A DNA stretch of 64,000 nt, taken from assembly GCF_023824195.1 (NCBI RefSeq), contig NZ_CP085442.1:658001-722000 (forward strand). The letters run 5' to 3'. The notes beneath the pieces were generated by a model. That model did no database searches. It was given only the letters and a program-made list of their open reading frames with translations, and was not told the origin of the DNA. Source of the DNA: Priestia megaterium. Lineage in GTDB: Bacteria > Bacillota > Bacilli > Bacillales > Bacillaceae_H. The position numbers and the translations under genes are program-made. Every line of letters begins with the position of its first letter. The first letter of the stretch is position 1. Positions 17,297-28,700 of the stretch are shown here, piece after piece.

Positions 17297-18319
17297 ATGG
17301 ATAAAAAGCCCGTCGAATCAACACCTTTATTAGAAGTGAAAAATTTACAAACTGCTTTTTCCATTAATGATTCCTGGCATAATGCTGTGGACGACGTGTC
17401 GTTTCAAGTCGGACGAAAGCGAATTGTAGGAGTTGTAGGAGAATCTGGCTGTGGAAAAAGCGTATTGTCTTTATCCGTTATTGGGCTATTACCTAAAGTA
17501 AATAGTCAAATTAGAAGCGGAAGCGTTTTATTTAACGGAAAGAATCTTACGCACTTATCAGAAGATGAGATGAATGATGTTCGGGGGAAAGACATCTCAA
17601 TGATTTTCCAAGAACCGATGACATCCCTTAATCCTGTGTTAACCATTGGGTATCAGCTGCAGGAAGTATTGTTTAACCATATGAATATATCGAAAGCGGA
17701 AGCGCGTGAAAAAAGCATTGCGCTTTTAAAAGGCGTTGGTATTTCGAGATCCGAAAAGCTCATCGATGAATATCCGCATCAGCTGTCAGGAGGAATGAGG
17801 CAGCGTGTCATGATTGCCATAGCGGTAGCTTGTCAGCCTAAACTTTTAATTGCTGATGAGCCGACAACGGCCCTAGATGTTACGGTTCAAGCTCAAATTT
17901 TAGAATTGCTAAAAGAAATTCAAGAAAGCAATGATATGTCTATTATTATGATTACACATGATTTAGGAGTAGTTGCTGAGATGTGTGACGAAGTGATTGT
18001 CATGTATGGCGGAAAAATTGTTGAGCATACAGATGTTGATACGTTATTTTATGCCCCAAAACATCCGTACACGAAAGCGCTTCTTCACTCAATTCCACGC
18101 ATGGAAGATGATGTAGAAGTATTAAATACGATCAAAGGAATTGTGCCTTCTCTTGTAAACATGCCGCGGACAGGCTGTCGTTTCGTTAACCGATGTCCTC
18201 ATGCAATGGAAGACTGCAGTTCCGTTACGCCTGTTCTTCGCCAGGAGTCAAAGGGGCATGAGGTCGCATGCCTGCTGTATAAAAATAGCTATCCGTCAAA
18301 AGGAGTGAAGACAAGCTAA
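17297..18319 (+). CDS. appD: Oligopeptide ABC transporter ATPase AppD
   Basis: One of two ATPases that power uptake of oligopeptides through the App importer at the cytoplasmic face. The 340-residue protein has Walker A GESGCGKS (near residue 51), Q-loop MIFQEPMTSLNP, signature LSGGMRQR and Walker [14 protein letters not shown]. The C-terminal OppD/F extension has the cysteine-bearing GCRFVNRCPHAMEDC stretch and a later cysteine in HEVACLLY. That extension, typical of oligopeptide/nickel-type transporters, may bind an iron-sulfur cluster. It is first in appDFABC; the stop overlaps the appF start by one base. Confidence 0.95.
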   Translation: MDKKPVESTPLLEVKNLQTAFSINDSWHNAVDDVSFQVGRKRIVGVVGESGCGKSVLSLSVIGLLPKVNSQIRSGSVLFNGKNLTHLSEDEMNDVRGKDISMIFQEPMTSLNPVLTIGYQLQEVLFNHMNISKAEAREKSIALLKGVGISRSEKLIDEYPHQLSGGMRQRVMIAIAVACQPKLLIADEPTTALDVTVQAQILELLKEIQESNDMSIIMITHDLGVVAEMCDEVIVMYGGKIVEHTDVDTLFYAPKHPYTKALLHSIPRMEDDVEVLNTIKGIVPSLVNMPRTGCRFVNRCPHAMEDCSSVTPVLRQESKGHEVACLLYKNSYPSKGVKTS

Positions 18320-19302
18320 TGACTAAAGCGGTGAAAGATGTATTGCTAGAAGTTCAGCATTTAAAAACCTACTATCCTATTCACGGCGGATTTTTTCGAA
18401 AGAAAATTGGTGATGTAAAAGCAGTTGACGGTATTTCTTTTGCTATTCGAAAAGGAGAAACACTCGGTCTAGTAGGAGAATCTGGCTGTGGAAAATCCAC
18501 GGCAGGAAGAACGATTCTAAGACTGTTGGAACCAACTAGCGGAAAAATTATTTTCGATGGTAAAGATATCACAGAAGTAAAAGGAACTTCTCTCCGTAAA
18601 ATTAGACAAGATTTCCAAATGGTTTTTCAAGATCCCTATGCTTCCCTCAATCCAATGCAAATGGTTGGAGATGTTATTTCTGAACCAATTCGGAATTTTA
18701 CAGGAAAATCAACCAATCAATTAAAATCAGAAGTTATGAATCTACTTACAAAAGTAGGGTTACCGGAAGATGCATACTATAAATATCCTCACGAATTTTC
18801 CGGTGGACAGCGTCAGCGTATTGGAATTGCACGTGCACTTGCACTTCGTCCAAAACTTATTATTGCTGATGAACCGGTATCGGCACTTGACGTTTCTGTC
18901 CAATCACAAGTTTTAAACCTTCTTAAAGAACTTCAACAAGAATTCGACCTAACCTTTTTATTTATTGCCCATGATTTGAGTGTTGTTAAACATATGAGTG
19001 ACCGTATCGGTGTTATGTACCTAGGCGGTTTAGTGGAAATTGCTGATAAGAAAAGTCTATACGCAGAGCCATTGCATCCTTATACGCAAGCGCTTGTATC
19101 GGCTATACCTGAACCAGATCCACGAAAGAAAAAACAGCGTATTATTTTACAGGGAGATGTGCCAAGTCCAATTGATCCGCCAAAAGGCTGTGCGTTTCAT
19201 CCTCGCTGTATACATGCAATGGCAGAGTGCAGCCAAACGAAACCTGCCTTAAAGGAGGTGAGATCTGGCCATCAAGTAGCTTGCCATTTATATAACTCGT
19301 AA
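18319..19302 (+). CDS. appF: Oligopeptide ABC transporter ATPase AppF
   Basis: Second ATPase of the App importer, pairing with AppD. The 327-residue protein shows Walker [10 protein letters not shown] near residue 54, Q-loop [12 protein letters not shown], signature [15 protein letters not shown] and Walker [14 protein letters not shown]. The C-terminal region has [15 protein letters not shown], again with the oligopeptide-type cysteines. The ATG at 18319 uses the last base of the appD stop, and AGGAGTG inside appD serves as its ribosome site, so translation is coupled. Confidence 0.95.
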   Translation: MTKAVKDVLLEVQHLKTYYPIHGGFFRKKIGDVKAVDGISFAIRKGETLGLVGESGCGKSTAGRTILRLLEPTSGKIIFDGKDITEVKGTSLRKIRQDFQMVFQDPYASLNPMQMVGDVISEPIRNFTGKSTNQLKSEVMNLLTKVGLPEDAYYKYPHEFSGGQRQRIGIARALALRPKLIIADEPVSALDVSVQSQVLNLLKELQQEFDLTFLFIAHDLSVVKHMSDRIGVMYLGGLVEIADKKSLYAEPLHPYTQALVSAIPEPDPRKKKQRIILQGDVPSPIDPPKGCAFHPRCIHAMAECSQTKPALKEVRSGHQVACHLYNS

Positions 19303-19345
19303 AAGCTACATACGAACAGATTATTAGTTAAATAGGGGGAACGTC

Positions 19346-21082
19346 ATGATGAAAAAGAAATCGTTTTTATCACTTGTTTCCATTTTGCTTGTGCTATCGC
19401 TTATTCTAGCGGCATGCAGCGGTGGAAGCAGTTCTTCATCTTCTAGTAAAGAAGGCGGAGAAACAAAAACTGAAGGTGCAAAAACAGACAAGCCAAAAGA
19501 TGGCGGAACGATTACGTATGGGATTGACGGAGCGCCGGAAGGGCTTTTTGAGTACGCATTGTATGGTAGTGCATATGATAGCCAAATCTTAGAATTTATC
19601 AATGAAGGTCTCTTTACTTATGATAAGAAATTAAAGATTAAATCTGACTTAGCTACTTGGGACGTGAGTGGTGATAAACTAACTTACACGTTTAAATTAA
19701 AGAAGGGCATTAAGTGGCATAACGGAGATCCATTAACTGCAGATGATTTTAAATATACGTATGAAACGATTGCCGATAAAGACTATACAGGTCCACGCTA
19801 TGTAAACGTTGAGCATATTAAAGGCGCTCAAGAATATCACGACGGCAAAACGGATTCTATTTCTGGAGTTGAAGTAGTAGATCCGCAAACATTTAAAGTA
19901 ACGTTTAAAGAAGTTCGTGTAAATAACTTAGACAATCTATGGCCGTATCCAATGCCGAAAAAGTACTATGAAGGAATTGCTGTAAAAGATCTTGCAGAGT
20001 CCAAACAAGTTCGTAAAGAGCCTATTGGTGTTGGACCGTTTAAAGTGAAAAAAGTGGTAGCAAGTGAATATGTCCAAATGGAGCGTAATGATGATTATTG
20101 GAAAGGTAAACCTCATCTCGATGGTGTTGTTGTAAAAGTACTGGATCCATCTGTTTCCGCCGGAGCATTGAAAAAAGGCGATGTCGACATTATGGATGTT
20201 CGTCCAGCTGATTTAGGGCAAGTTGAAAAAGCAGAAAACTTAGACTTTTTGGAAGGGAAATCAACTAGTTATTCGTATATTGGTCTACGATTTGGACATC
20301 GTGATCAAAAGGCCGGTAAAAACGTAGATGATTACGAAAAGTTCAAAGATCTAAAACTTCGTCAAGCATTGCTTTATGCAATAGATAGAAAAGCAATGGT
20401 AAAAGCATTTATGAACGACAAAGCGGTTGTTTCTAATACAGTTATTCCGTCTGTATTCTGGATTGCTGCTGACCAAAAAGATTTAACAAAGTACAAGTAT
20501 AGTCCAGAAAAAGCTAAAAAATTATTAGCTGAAGCTGGTTATAAAGACAAGAATAATGACGGTTTTGTAGAAGATCCAAATGGAAAACCACTTACGATCT
20601 CATTCGGTCACTATGCTGGTCCAGCCAACTTCGAGGGTCGTGCGAAGGCTATTATGCAAGCATGGAATGATATTGGTATTAAAACAAAATTAGCAACGGG
20701 TTCACTTGTTGAATTTAACTTGTACAATGAAATGAAAGATAACGACGATAAGGCGTTAGAAGCGTTCTTTGGTTCTTGGGACACTGGTTCAGATCCAGAT
20801 CCTACAGGATTATGGAGCTCTAATGCTGAATGGAACTATGGACGTTGGGGAAATAAGGAATCTGACGAAATGCTTAAAGACGGTTTGAGTGAAAAATCAT
20901 TTGATGATAAATACCGTAAAGATGTATATGTAAAATGGCAAAAATTCTTTAATGAGCAGCTGCCAGCACTTCCTTTATGGGAAAATATCAATATTTATGC
21001 TGTGAATAAGCGTGTGAAAAACGTAACTCTAGATCCATCAACGGTAGTTGTAGATCCGGAGAAATGGTCTGTAACGGAATAA
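19346..21082 (+). CDS. appA: Oligopeptide-binding lipoprotein AppA
   Basis: The substrate-binding component that captures peptides outside the membrane and delivers them to AppBC. A lipoprotein signal peptide with lipobox LAAC places the lipidated cysteine at residue 24, followed by a Ser/Lys-rich linker. The 578-residue protein is a family 5 (SBP_bac_5) solute-binding protein with PKDGGTITYGIDG near the mature start and LRQALLYAIDRKAMV near residue 340. The first ATG of an ATGATG pair has good spacing from AGGGGG. B. subtilis 168 carries an appA frameshift; this copy is intact. Confidence 0.93.
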   Translation: MMKKKSFLSLVSILLVLSLILAACSGGSSSSSSSKEGGETKTEGAKTDKPKDGGTITYGIDGAPEGLFEYALYGSAYDSQILEFINEGLFTYDKKLKIKSDLATWDVSGDKLTYTFKLKKGIKWHNGDPLTADDFKYTYETIADKDYTGPRYVNVEHIKGAQEYHDGKTDSISGVEVVDPQTFKVTFKEVRVNNLDNLWPYPMPKKYYEGIAVKDLAESKQVRKEPIGVGPFKVKKVVASEYVQMERNDDYWKGKPHLDGVVVKVLDPSVSAGALKKGDVDIMDVRPADLGQVEKAENLDFLEGKSTSYSYIGLRFGHRDQKAGKNVDDYEKFKDLKLRQALLYAIDRKAMVKAFMNDKAVVSNTVIPSVFWIAADQKDLTKYKYSPEKAKKLLAEAGYKDKNNDGFVEDPNGKPLTISFGHYAGPANFEGRAKAIMQAWNDIGIKTKLATGSLVEFNLYNEMKDNDDKALEAFFGSWDTGSDPDPTGLWSSNAEWNYGRWGNKESDEMLKDGLSEKSFDDKYRKDVYVKWQKFFNEQLPALPLWENINIYAVNKRVKNVTLDPSTVVVDPEKWSVTE

Positions 21083-21110
21083 GTATTTTACATGTAAAGG
21101 AGAGTCAACG

Positions 21111-22076
21111 ATGCTGCAATACTCACTAAGACGTATTTTAGGGATGATCCCAATGTTGATTCTGATCTCCTTTGTTGTGTTTTCCCTGGCAAAAATGATG
21201 CCAGGGGACCCTTTTGGGGGAGAAATCAACCCTAGTAATACAGATCCAAAATACATTGAGGAAATGCGTGATAAGCTAGGATATAACGATCCTATCTACG
21301 TTCAATATTGGAACTGGGTAAAGGGAGTGGCACAAGGAGATTTAGGAAAGTCAACAACTCATAAGTTACCGACATTAGATATTATTTTAGAGCGTATGCC
21401 TAATACTATCTTTTTAGCTTTGACTTCGCTTTTGATTACGTATGTGTTTGCATTTATTTTAGGTATGTATGCAGGAAGAAAACCGTATACCTTAGCAGAT
21501 AACTTTATTGCAGGATATAATTATTTTGCATTAGCGGTTCCATCGTTTATCGCAGGGATCGTAGGCATTTATTTATTTTCCTTTCAGTTAGGTTGGTTTC
21601 CATTTAGCGGTTCTGTTGAAGTAGGATTGATAGAGGGGTCATGGGAATTTATTCAAAGTAGAATTCATCACGTTATATTACCCGCGCTGATTCTTGGCTT
21701 AATGTCGACCGCGCAGTATACCCAATTTTTGCGCAATGATATTATTGAAAACAGTCGCAAAGATTTTGTACGCACAGCTAGAGCAAAAGGGACAAAAGAA
21801 TCTAAAATTTATAATGTTCATATCTTACGCAACTCAATGATTCCGCTTATTACGTTTTTAGGGTTTGATCTTGTAACAATCATTAGCGGTTCTATCATTA
21901 CAGAGACGATCTTTACGTATCCAGGAATCGGAAAGTTGTTTGTTGACTCTGTAGCAACTCGTGACTACTCAGTTATGATGTCGCTTACAATGTTGTTTTC
22001 AATTTTAACACTGGTTGGGAATCTAGTTGCTGATTTGTTATACGGCGTAGCGGATCCGCGTATTCGTTTGGATTAG
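21111..22076 (+). CDS. appB: Oligopeptide ABC transporter permease AppB
   Basis: Membrane subunit of the App importer. The 321-residue protein has about six transmembrane helices, starting LRRILGMIPMLILISFVVFSLAKMMPGDPF, the N-terminal signature of OppB-type permeases. The coupling-helix (EAA-like) loop is around RTARAKGTKESKIYNVHILRNSMIP, and the C-terminus is YGVADPRIRLD. The ATG follows AAAGGAGAG, 28 bases after appA. It forms a heterodimer with AppC. Confidence 0.93.
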   Translation: MLQYSLRRILGMIPMLILISFVVFSLAKMMPGDPFGGEINPSNTDPKYIEEMRDKLGYNDPIYVQYWNWVKGVAQGDLGKSTTHKLPTLDIILERMPNTIFLALTSLLITYVFAFILGMYAGRKPYTLADNFIAGYNYFALAVPSFIAGIVGIYLFSFQLGWFPFSGSVEVGLIEGSWEFIQSRIHHVILPALILGLMSTAQYTQFLRNDIIENSRKDFVRTARAKGTKESKIYNVHILRNSMIPLITFLGFDLVTIISGSIITETIFTYPGIGKLFVDSVATRDYSVMMSLTMLFSILTLVGNLVADLLYGVADPRIRLD

Positions 22077-22087
22077 GAGGAGAAAGT

Positions 22088-23002
22088 ATGGAAATTGTAA
22101 CGAAAAAAGATGTACAGCCAGAAGTGAATATGAAAGCTCCTAAAAACCTTTCTCCATGGGCGATTGCGCGAAAGAAGTTTGTTAAAAATAAACTAGCCAT
22201 GATAAGTTTAACTTTCATGATTGTGATTACGCTTCTTGCCATTTTTGCACCGCTGCTTACAAAAGCAGATATTACACGTATCGACTATATGGCGATGAAC
22301 GCAGCGCCTTCTAGTGAGCATTGGTTTGGAACGGATACAAATGGGCGAGACGTATTTGCACGTACATTGTATGGAGGAAGAACTTCGTTACTGATTGGAG
22401 TTGCCTGTACAACACTCGTTATTTTAATCGGAACTTTTATTGGTTCGATTGCGGGTTATTACGGAGGCAAAGTGGATCAATTCTTAATGCGTTTTACAGA
22501 CTTTGTATTAAACTTTCCGCTAATTGTTTTCGTTGTAGTGTTAAATACAATCCTAATTGGAAAGATCTCAGGCGTTTGGACGCTCATCCTAGTTGTTAGT
22601 TTCTTAAGCTGGGGAAGTACGGCCCGGCTGGTGCGAAGCAAAGTTTTGGCTGAAAAAGAAAATGAATATGTACTTTCAGCTGTTTCCATTGGTTGCAGCC
22701 CGTTTAAAATCATCTTTAAACATTTGCTGCCAAATGTGTTTTCAACGATTGTGGTTCAAGCCAGTTTGCAGATGGCCATCCTTATTGTGTTTGAGTCAGC
22801 GATTAGCTTTATCGGTTTTGGCGTGCCGGCTGATACGCCGAGCTGGGGAAATATGCTGACAGAAGCAAGGGAATCAGATGTGCTGCAGAATAAGCCTTGG
22901 ATGTGGGTTCCGCCAGGTTTAGCTATTACATTTACGATCCTAGCTATCAACTTCATTGGTGAAGGATTAAAAGATGCTTTAAATCCAAAATCTCTTCGTT
23001 AA
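22088..23002 (+). CDS. appC: Oligopeptide ABC transporter permease AppC
   Basis: Second membrane subunit of the App importer, 304 residues. It opens with a cytoplasmic stretch before the first helix. Then comes the OppC-type motif HWFGTDTNGRDVFARTLYGGRTSLLIG, followed by the coupling loop VLSAVSIGCSPFKIIFKHLLPN. It ends NFIGEGLKDALNPKSLR, the common OppC ending. The ATG follows AGGAGGAGAAAGT, 11 bases after appB. A strong terminator follows, so appDFABC is one transcription unit. Confidence 0.94.
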   Translation: MEIVTKKDVQPEVNMKAPKNLSPWAIARKKFVKNKLAMISLTFMIVITLLAIFAPLLTKADITRIDYMAMNAAPSSEHWFGTDTNGRDVFARTLYGGRTSLLIGVACTTLVILIGTFIGSIAGYYGGKVDQFLMRFTDFVLNFPLIVFVVVLNTILIGKISGVWTLILVVSFLSWGSTARLVRSKVLAEKENEYVLSAVSIGCSPFKIIFKHLLPNVFSTIVVQASLQMAILIVFESAISFIGFGVPADTPSWGNMLTEARESDVLQNKPWMWVPPGLAITFTILAINFIGEGLKDALNPKSLR

Positions 23003-23034
23003 AAATCTATCACAAAAGTGTGATAGATTTTTTT
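23001..23034 (+). terminator. Terminator of the app operon
   Basis: The stem AAAATCTATCAC/GTGATAGATTTT with an AAAA-type loop is followed by T residues, starting at the appC stop. Confidence 0.93.
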
Positions 23035-23061
23035 AGGTTTGTCAGACCTCCTGACAAACCT
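23035..23061. repeat. Operator-like inverted repeat AGGTTTGTCAG/CTGACAAACCT
   Basis: Two perfect 11-base arms separated by five bases, just after the app terminator. There is no T tract, and the form suits a dimeric repressor, for example of the TetR type. A ribosome site and a very short reading frame follow (23116-23178). Confidence 0.5.
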
Positions 23062-23115
23062 ATTACTATAGAAGAAACGCGGATTTTTTTCTGCTTATAG
23101 GGGTGGATATAGTTC

Positions 23116-23178
23116 ATGAAGCCTTTAGCAATCATTAGCACTGGCGTTATGTCTGAGCTTCGAAATCAGTGCATTTGA
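23116..23178 (+). other. Possible 20-codon leader or gene remnant
   Basis: An ATG preceded by AGGGGTGG opens a frame encoding MKPLAIISTGVMSELRNQCI. It begins like the N-terminus of a globular protein but stops after 20 codons. It may be a remnant of a deleted gene once controlled by the palindrome upstream, or chance. It is not counted as a confident gene. Confidence 0.25.
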
Positions 23179-23302
23179 ATAATAGCCAAAAACGAAGGTA
23201 TTTTACAATTAATTTTTAGAAAAATAACATCATTTGGAATAAAAATTCCTTTCTCTGCCTATACTGATGGATAACAAACAGATAGTAAGTGAGGGGTAAA
23301 TT

Positions 23303-24052
23303 ATGCTATATCTTCATGATGTATGGGTTAATTGGTTTGAAGGCGAAGAAAACGGTTATAATGTGTGTCATTTCCATGAGTGGAGAAAAGACGATTGTGT
23401 AGAACTGCTCGATCAAGCACCATTATTAAAAGTAAATCCGCTTTTATTTCATTACATTGAAAATGATCTTTCCGAGCTACCTCAACAACTACTACAAGAT
23501 GTCTATCAGAAAGCATACATTCGGAAAAATCATGAACGCACGCAGGTTGAATATTGTTTTATCGTTACAGATGGAACGAATATTTTAGCAATCGATACGA
23601 TGGGATATCATATTCCGATTCGAAAAAGCCGCTTAATTCCAAGACAAGAACAGTTAGTCTATGAGATGATTGCGGATCAAGAAGAGCTAGAATATAAGTT
23701 CAGTGAAGACGAGCTGAATAAAAAAGAGCATCATATTCTTTCGCCGTCTCCTGAAACGATGAGAGGACTAACACGTAAAGAACGTCAGCTAAAACAGCTG
23801 TTATTTATGGCACTTGATCAGCTACATACAACAAAAAATACAGCTCAAATCCGCTACTGGTACACAGAGTGGAATCCAACGAAATACGAAGACATTCAAG
23901 AGATGTCGTTTCAAGACGTATGGAATCAGCTATACGATGAAACGAAGTCAGGGTGGTCACCGAAACATAAATTATTATGCGAGCGCTTAGTAAAAGGACA
24001 ACCTTTCTTTGAAAAACTTTGGGAAATTGAACAAGAGCCAAAAGTTAATTAA
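23303..24052 (+). CDS. yjbA: YjbA, UPF0736 family protein of unknown function
   Basis: A 249-residue soluble protein beginning [31 protein letters not shown], the characteristic start of the UPF0736 family, which includes B. subtilis YjbA. It is rich in Trp, Tyr and charged residues, with no signal peptide or membrane helix, and no catalytic motif is recognised. It lies between the app operon and trpS exactly as in B. subtilis. The ATG follows GTGAGGGGTAAATT. A bidirectional terminator separates it from the converging trpS. Confidence 0.9.
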   Translation: MLYLHDVWVNWFEGEENGYNVCHFHEWRKDDCVELLDQAPLLKVNPLLFHYIENDLSELPQQLLQDVYQKAYIRKNHERTQVEYCFIVTDGTNILAIDTMGYHIPIRKSRLIPRQEQLVYEMIADQEELEYKFSEDELNKKEHHILSPSPETMRGLTRKERQLKQLLFMALDQLHTTKNTAQIRYWYTEWNPTKYEDIQEMSFQDVWNQLYDETKSGWSPKHKLLCERLVKGQPFFEKLWEIEQEPKVN

Positions 24053-24081
24053 AAAAAACGACTGCATAGCAGTCGTTTTTT

Positions 24082-24084
<3 letters not shown>
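24050..24084. terminator. Bidirectional terminator between yjbA and trpS
   Basis: The stem AAAACGACTGC/GCAGTCGTTTT, flanked by A and T runs on both sides. Confidence 0.9.
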
Positions 24085-25315
<1,231 letters not shown>

Positions 25316-26018
25316 GAAAATTCTGCATACTACTCTTTTTCACAGCTTTAATTATATAGTTATTCGTTATTATAACGCGAAAAAGCAGGAATTTAAACAT
25401 CTTATCGCTAAAAAGTTTTATAAGACAATTTACTGGAATTTTTCAGCGGCAAAAAAAGACAAGAACCTTTTAATTAAAGCATTTCTTGATGAAAATTTGG
25501 TGGAGGATTTGGTAAAAATCTTTTATTTAGTATTTCTAATGGCTTTGTAATACTATTGTAATACCTATACTACAAAAAAGATTTTAGAAGTCTGACAAGT
25601 AGGCACAATCCTTATAAGATAAGGTTTTTTCCCTCATGACAAAAAAATACCATTAAATAATAGTATTGCAATAAATTTTTAAAATATTTATAATAGGCGT
25701 AACAAACATATTTTTTACAAAGGTATTACAATTTCTTAATTTTTCAGAAAAAACAAAATAGACAATGTTTTGTTTCAATTAGCGAATTTTGTAATGAATG
25801 AGTCTTCTACATATTAAGCGCATACATTGGATTTACAGCATGTAAACAATTGATGACAGTTTCATAGAGTAGAAGAATAATTTTGCAGTGAGGTCTTTAA
25901 TGCTCTACTATGCGAAAAAATAACTGATTATTTTGTATTGAAAGAGGATTAAGAAATTAGTACATATCAAAAAAATATGGTTGCCACACAAACAAAATTT
26001 AATAGGGGGTAACACGCA
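25316..26018 (+). promoter_or_regulatory. AT-rich opp control region, no gene seen
   Basis: About 700 bases without a convincing gene between trpS and oppA. It holds two exact ScoC/Hpr-type matches (RATANTATY) at 25549-25557 and 25659-25667. A sigma-A promoter TTGCAA (25666-25671), 17 bases, TATAAT (25689-25694) follows. A CodY-like box lies at 25739-25753 with three mismatches. The predicted oppA leader is about 320 bases. One ScoC-like site overlaps the -35, as expected for repression. The last 250 bases show no structure I can name. Confidence 0.6.
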
Positions 26019-27665
26019 ATGAAGAAAAGGTTGTCGATTCTTTTCAGTTTGCTGCTTGTAATGAGCTTGTTTTTAGCTGCATGTGGATTTAACAAAGAAT
26101 CTGGTGGCAGTGAAAATGCTAGCAGTGATGGCGGCGACAAGAAAAAAGAGCAAGAGCTTCGCGTAAACATTAAAACTGAGCCTTTTTCACTAAACCCAGG
26201 CTTAGCTAATGATTCAACGTCATCAAACGTATTATTACAAACATTTGAAGGTTTAACTCGTATCGGTAAAGATGGAAAACCTGAAAATGCAATGGCAAAA
26301 GATGTGAAGGTCAGCGATGATCAAACTAAATATACGTTTACTATTCGCGACGATGCAAAATGGTCAAACGGTGACCCTGTAACAGCAAAAGATTTCGAAT
26401 ATGCATGGAAATGGGCGTTAGATCCTAAAAATGAATCTCAATATGCATATCAATTATACTATGTTAAAAATGCACAAGCTGCCAATGAAGGAAAAGGTTC
26501 ATTAGATGATGTTGCCGTTAAAGCAACAGATGATAAAACGCTTGAAGTAACATTAGAAAACCCAACGCCATATTTCTTAGAATTAACAGCTTTCTATACG
26601 TACTTCCCAGTGAATACGAAAATTGCTGAATCAAATGAAAAATGGTACACAAATGCGGGCGAAAACTATACGTCAAACGGTCCTTTCAAGCTTAAAACTT
26701 GGAAACATAATGACAAAATCGAGTTAGTTCCTAATGAAAACTATTGGGATAAAGATGCTGTAAAACTTAAAAAAGTTGAAATGTACATGATCAATGATAA
26801 CAACACTGAACTTTCAATGTTCAAAAACGGGGAATTAGACTGGGCAGGTATGCCTACTGGTCAATTACCAGCTGATGCACTTCCTGAATTAAAGAAAGAC
26901 GGTTCATTAAACATTCAAGAGATTGCAGGTACTTACTGGTACAAGTTTAATACAGAACAAAAACCTTTAGACAATGTGAACATTCGTAAAGCATTAGCTT
27001 ATGCAATTGATCGTAAAGGTATTACAGAACAAATTACAAAAGACGGTTCAGTTCCAGCGATGGCGGCTGTACCACCAACAATGTTTGAAGATAACAAAAA
27101 AGGCTACTTCAAAGACAATGATGTGAAAAAAGCAAAAGAATATTTAGAAAAAGGCTTGAAAGAAATGGGCCTTAAAGATGCTTCAGAACTACCAGCAATT
27201 AAGGTTTCATACAACACGGATGAAAAACATGCAAAAATTGCACAAGCTGTTCAAGATATGTGGAAGAAAAACCTTGGTATTAAAGTACAGTTAGACAACT
27301 CTGAGTGGGCTGTTTACATTGAAAAATTACACCAAGGAGATTATCAAGTTGGACGTATGGGCTGGTTAGGAGATTTTAACGATCCAATCAACTTCTTAGA
27401 ATTATTCCGTGACAAAAAAGGCGGAAACAATGATACAAACTGGGAAAATCCAGAATATAAAAAGTTATTAATTGACTCTCAAAAAGAAACAGATCCTAAA
27501 AAACGTCTGGAAATGTTGAAAAAAGCAGAAGGTATCTTTATGGATGAAATGCCAGTGGCACCAATCTACTTCTACACAAACGCTTGGGTACAAGACAAGC
27601 AGCTGAAAGATGTTGTGATGTCTGGACTTGGAGACATTCAGATTAAGTGGGCTCATTTTGAGTAA
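26019..27665 (+). CDS. oppA: Oligopeptide-binding lipoprotein OppA
   Basis: The high-abundance peptide-binding protein of the Opp importer, which in Bacillus also brings in signalling peptides used in sporulation and competence control. A lipoprotein signal ends at LAAC (Cys22), followed by a Ser/Gly/Asn linker. The 548-residue family 5 binding protein has LRVNIKTEPFSLNPGLANDS at the mature start and IRKALAYAIDRKGITEQI near residue 325. It lacks strong similarity to AppA beyond the fold. The ATG follows TAGGGGG. A hairpin with T-rich tail separates it from oppB, consistent with higher expression than the rest of the operon. Confidence 0.95.
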   Translation: MKKRLSILFSLLLVMSLFLAACGFNKESGGSENASSDGGDKKKEQELRVNIKTEPFSLNPGLANDSTSSNVLLQTFEGLTRIGKDGKPENAMAKDVKVSDDQTKYTFTIRDDAKWSNGDPVTAKDFEYAWKWALDPKNESQYAYQLYYVKNAQAANEGKGSLDDVAVKATDDKTLEVTLENPTPYFLELTAFYTYFPVNTKIAESNEKWYTNAGENYTSNGPFKLKTWKHNDKIELVPNENYWDKDAVKLKKVEMYMINDNNTELSMFKNGELDWAGMPTGQLPADALPELKKDGSLNIQEIAGTYWYKFNTEQKPLDNVNIRKALAYAIDRKGITEQITKDGSVPAMAAVPPTMFEDNKKGYFKDNDVKKAKEYLEKGLKEMGLKDASELPAIKVSYNTDEKHAKIAQAVQDMWKKNLGIKVQLDNSEWAVYIEKLHQGDYQVGRMGWLGDFNDPINFLELFRDKKGGNNDTNWENPEYKKLLIDSQKETDPKKRLEMLKKAEGIFMDEMPVAPIYFYTNAWVQDKQLKDVVMSGLGDIQIKWAHFE

Positions 27666-27687
27666 GTAACATCAATTGTGACAAAGG

Positions 27688-27722
27688 GTATATGGGGCCT
27701 GGTGCTCCATATACTTTTCTTT
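27688..27722 (+). terminator. Internal hairpin between oppA and oppB (partial terminator)
   Basis: GTATATGGGGC pairs with GCTCCATATAC around a five-base loop and is followed by TTTTCTTTCTT. In an operon this form suggests partial termination or a 3'-stabilising hairpin, giving more oppA than oppBCDF message. Confidence 0.7.
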
Positions 27723-27762
27723 CTTGTGCGCGAATTTTGTAAAAATATGGAGGTGTGTCAGG

Positions 27763-28698
27763 GTGTTCAAATATATAGGAAAACGACTTATTTATATGTT
27801 TCTATCATTATGGTTGATCGTAACAGCGACCTTTTTCTTAATGCGTGCTGTTCCAGGAGGGCCATTCACATCAGAAAAGCAGCTTCCCCCTGAAATTCAG
27901 AAAAATCTAAATCAGTATTACGGTTTAGACCAGCCTTGGTACCATCAGTACTTTGATTATTTAACATCAATTTTAAAGTGGGATTTTGGTCCATCTTTCA
28001 AATATAAAGGCCAAACGGTAAATGATTTGATTAACGGCGGATTCCCTGTTTCATTCATGCTAGGGATGGAAGCTATTTTAATAGCAATTGCTATTGGTGT
28101 AGTACTTGGTGTTATTGCTGCTTTAAAACATAATAAGTGGCAAGATTACACGGCGATGGTTATTGCAGTTCTAGGAATCTCAGTTCCGAGTTTTATCATG
28201 GCAGCGGTATTACAATACGTTCTGGCTATGAAACTACAAATTTTTCCGGTTGCACGCTGGGAATCTTGGGCACACACGGTGTTACCAGCTCTCGCGCTTG
28301 CTTCAACCCCTATGGCGTTTATCGCAAGATTAACTCGTTCGAGTATGCTTGAAGTATTAAGCAATGATTATATTCGTACAGCGAAAGCAAAAGGTTTAAG
28401 CAGAGGCGTTATTACAGTTAAGCACGCCATGCGAAATGCGATGCTTCCAGTCGTATCCTATATGGGACCTTTAGTAGCAGGGATTTTAACGGGTAGCTTT
28501 GTTATTGAAAAAATATTTGGTATCCCGGGATTAGGTTCACACTTTGTACTCAGTATCTCAAACCGAGATTATACAACGATTATGGGCGTAACGGTGTTCT
28601 ACAGTATTTTACTACTTTTTTGTATCTTGCTTGTAGATATTGCATACGGCTTCATTGACCCTCGAATTAAACTTACAGGTGCTAAGAAAGGAGAGTAA
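27763..28698 (+). CDS. oppB: Oligopeptide ABC transporter permease OppB
   Basis: Membrane subunit of the Opp importer, about six helices. I place the start at the GTG at 27763, seven bases after GGAGGTG, giving 311 residues and the usual N-terminus [22 protein letters not shown]; a longer reading from a TTG at 27724 has no ribosome site. The OppB landmarks are [11 protein letters not shown] after the first helix, the coupling loop [26 protein letters not shown] and the ending [12 protein letters not shown]. It pairs with OppC. Confidence 0.94.
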   Translation: MFKYIGKRLIYMFLSLWLIVTATFFLMRAVPGGPFTSEKQLPPEIQKNLNQYYGLDQPWYHQYFDYLTSILKWDFGPSFKYKGQTVNDLINGGFPVSFMLGMEAILIAIAIGVVLGVIAALKHNKWQDYTAMVIAVLGISVPSFIMAAVLQYVLAMKLQIFPVARWESWAHTVLPALALASTPMAFIARLTRSSMLEVLSNDYIRTAKAKGLSRGVITVKHAMRNAMLPVVSYMGPLVAGILTGSFVIEKIFGIPGLGSHFVLSISNRDYTTIMGVTVFYSILLLFCILLVDIAYGFIDPRIKLTGAKKGE

Positions 28699-28700
28699 CT

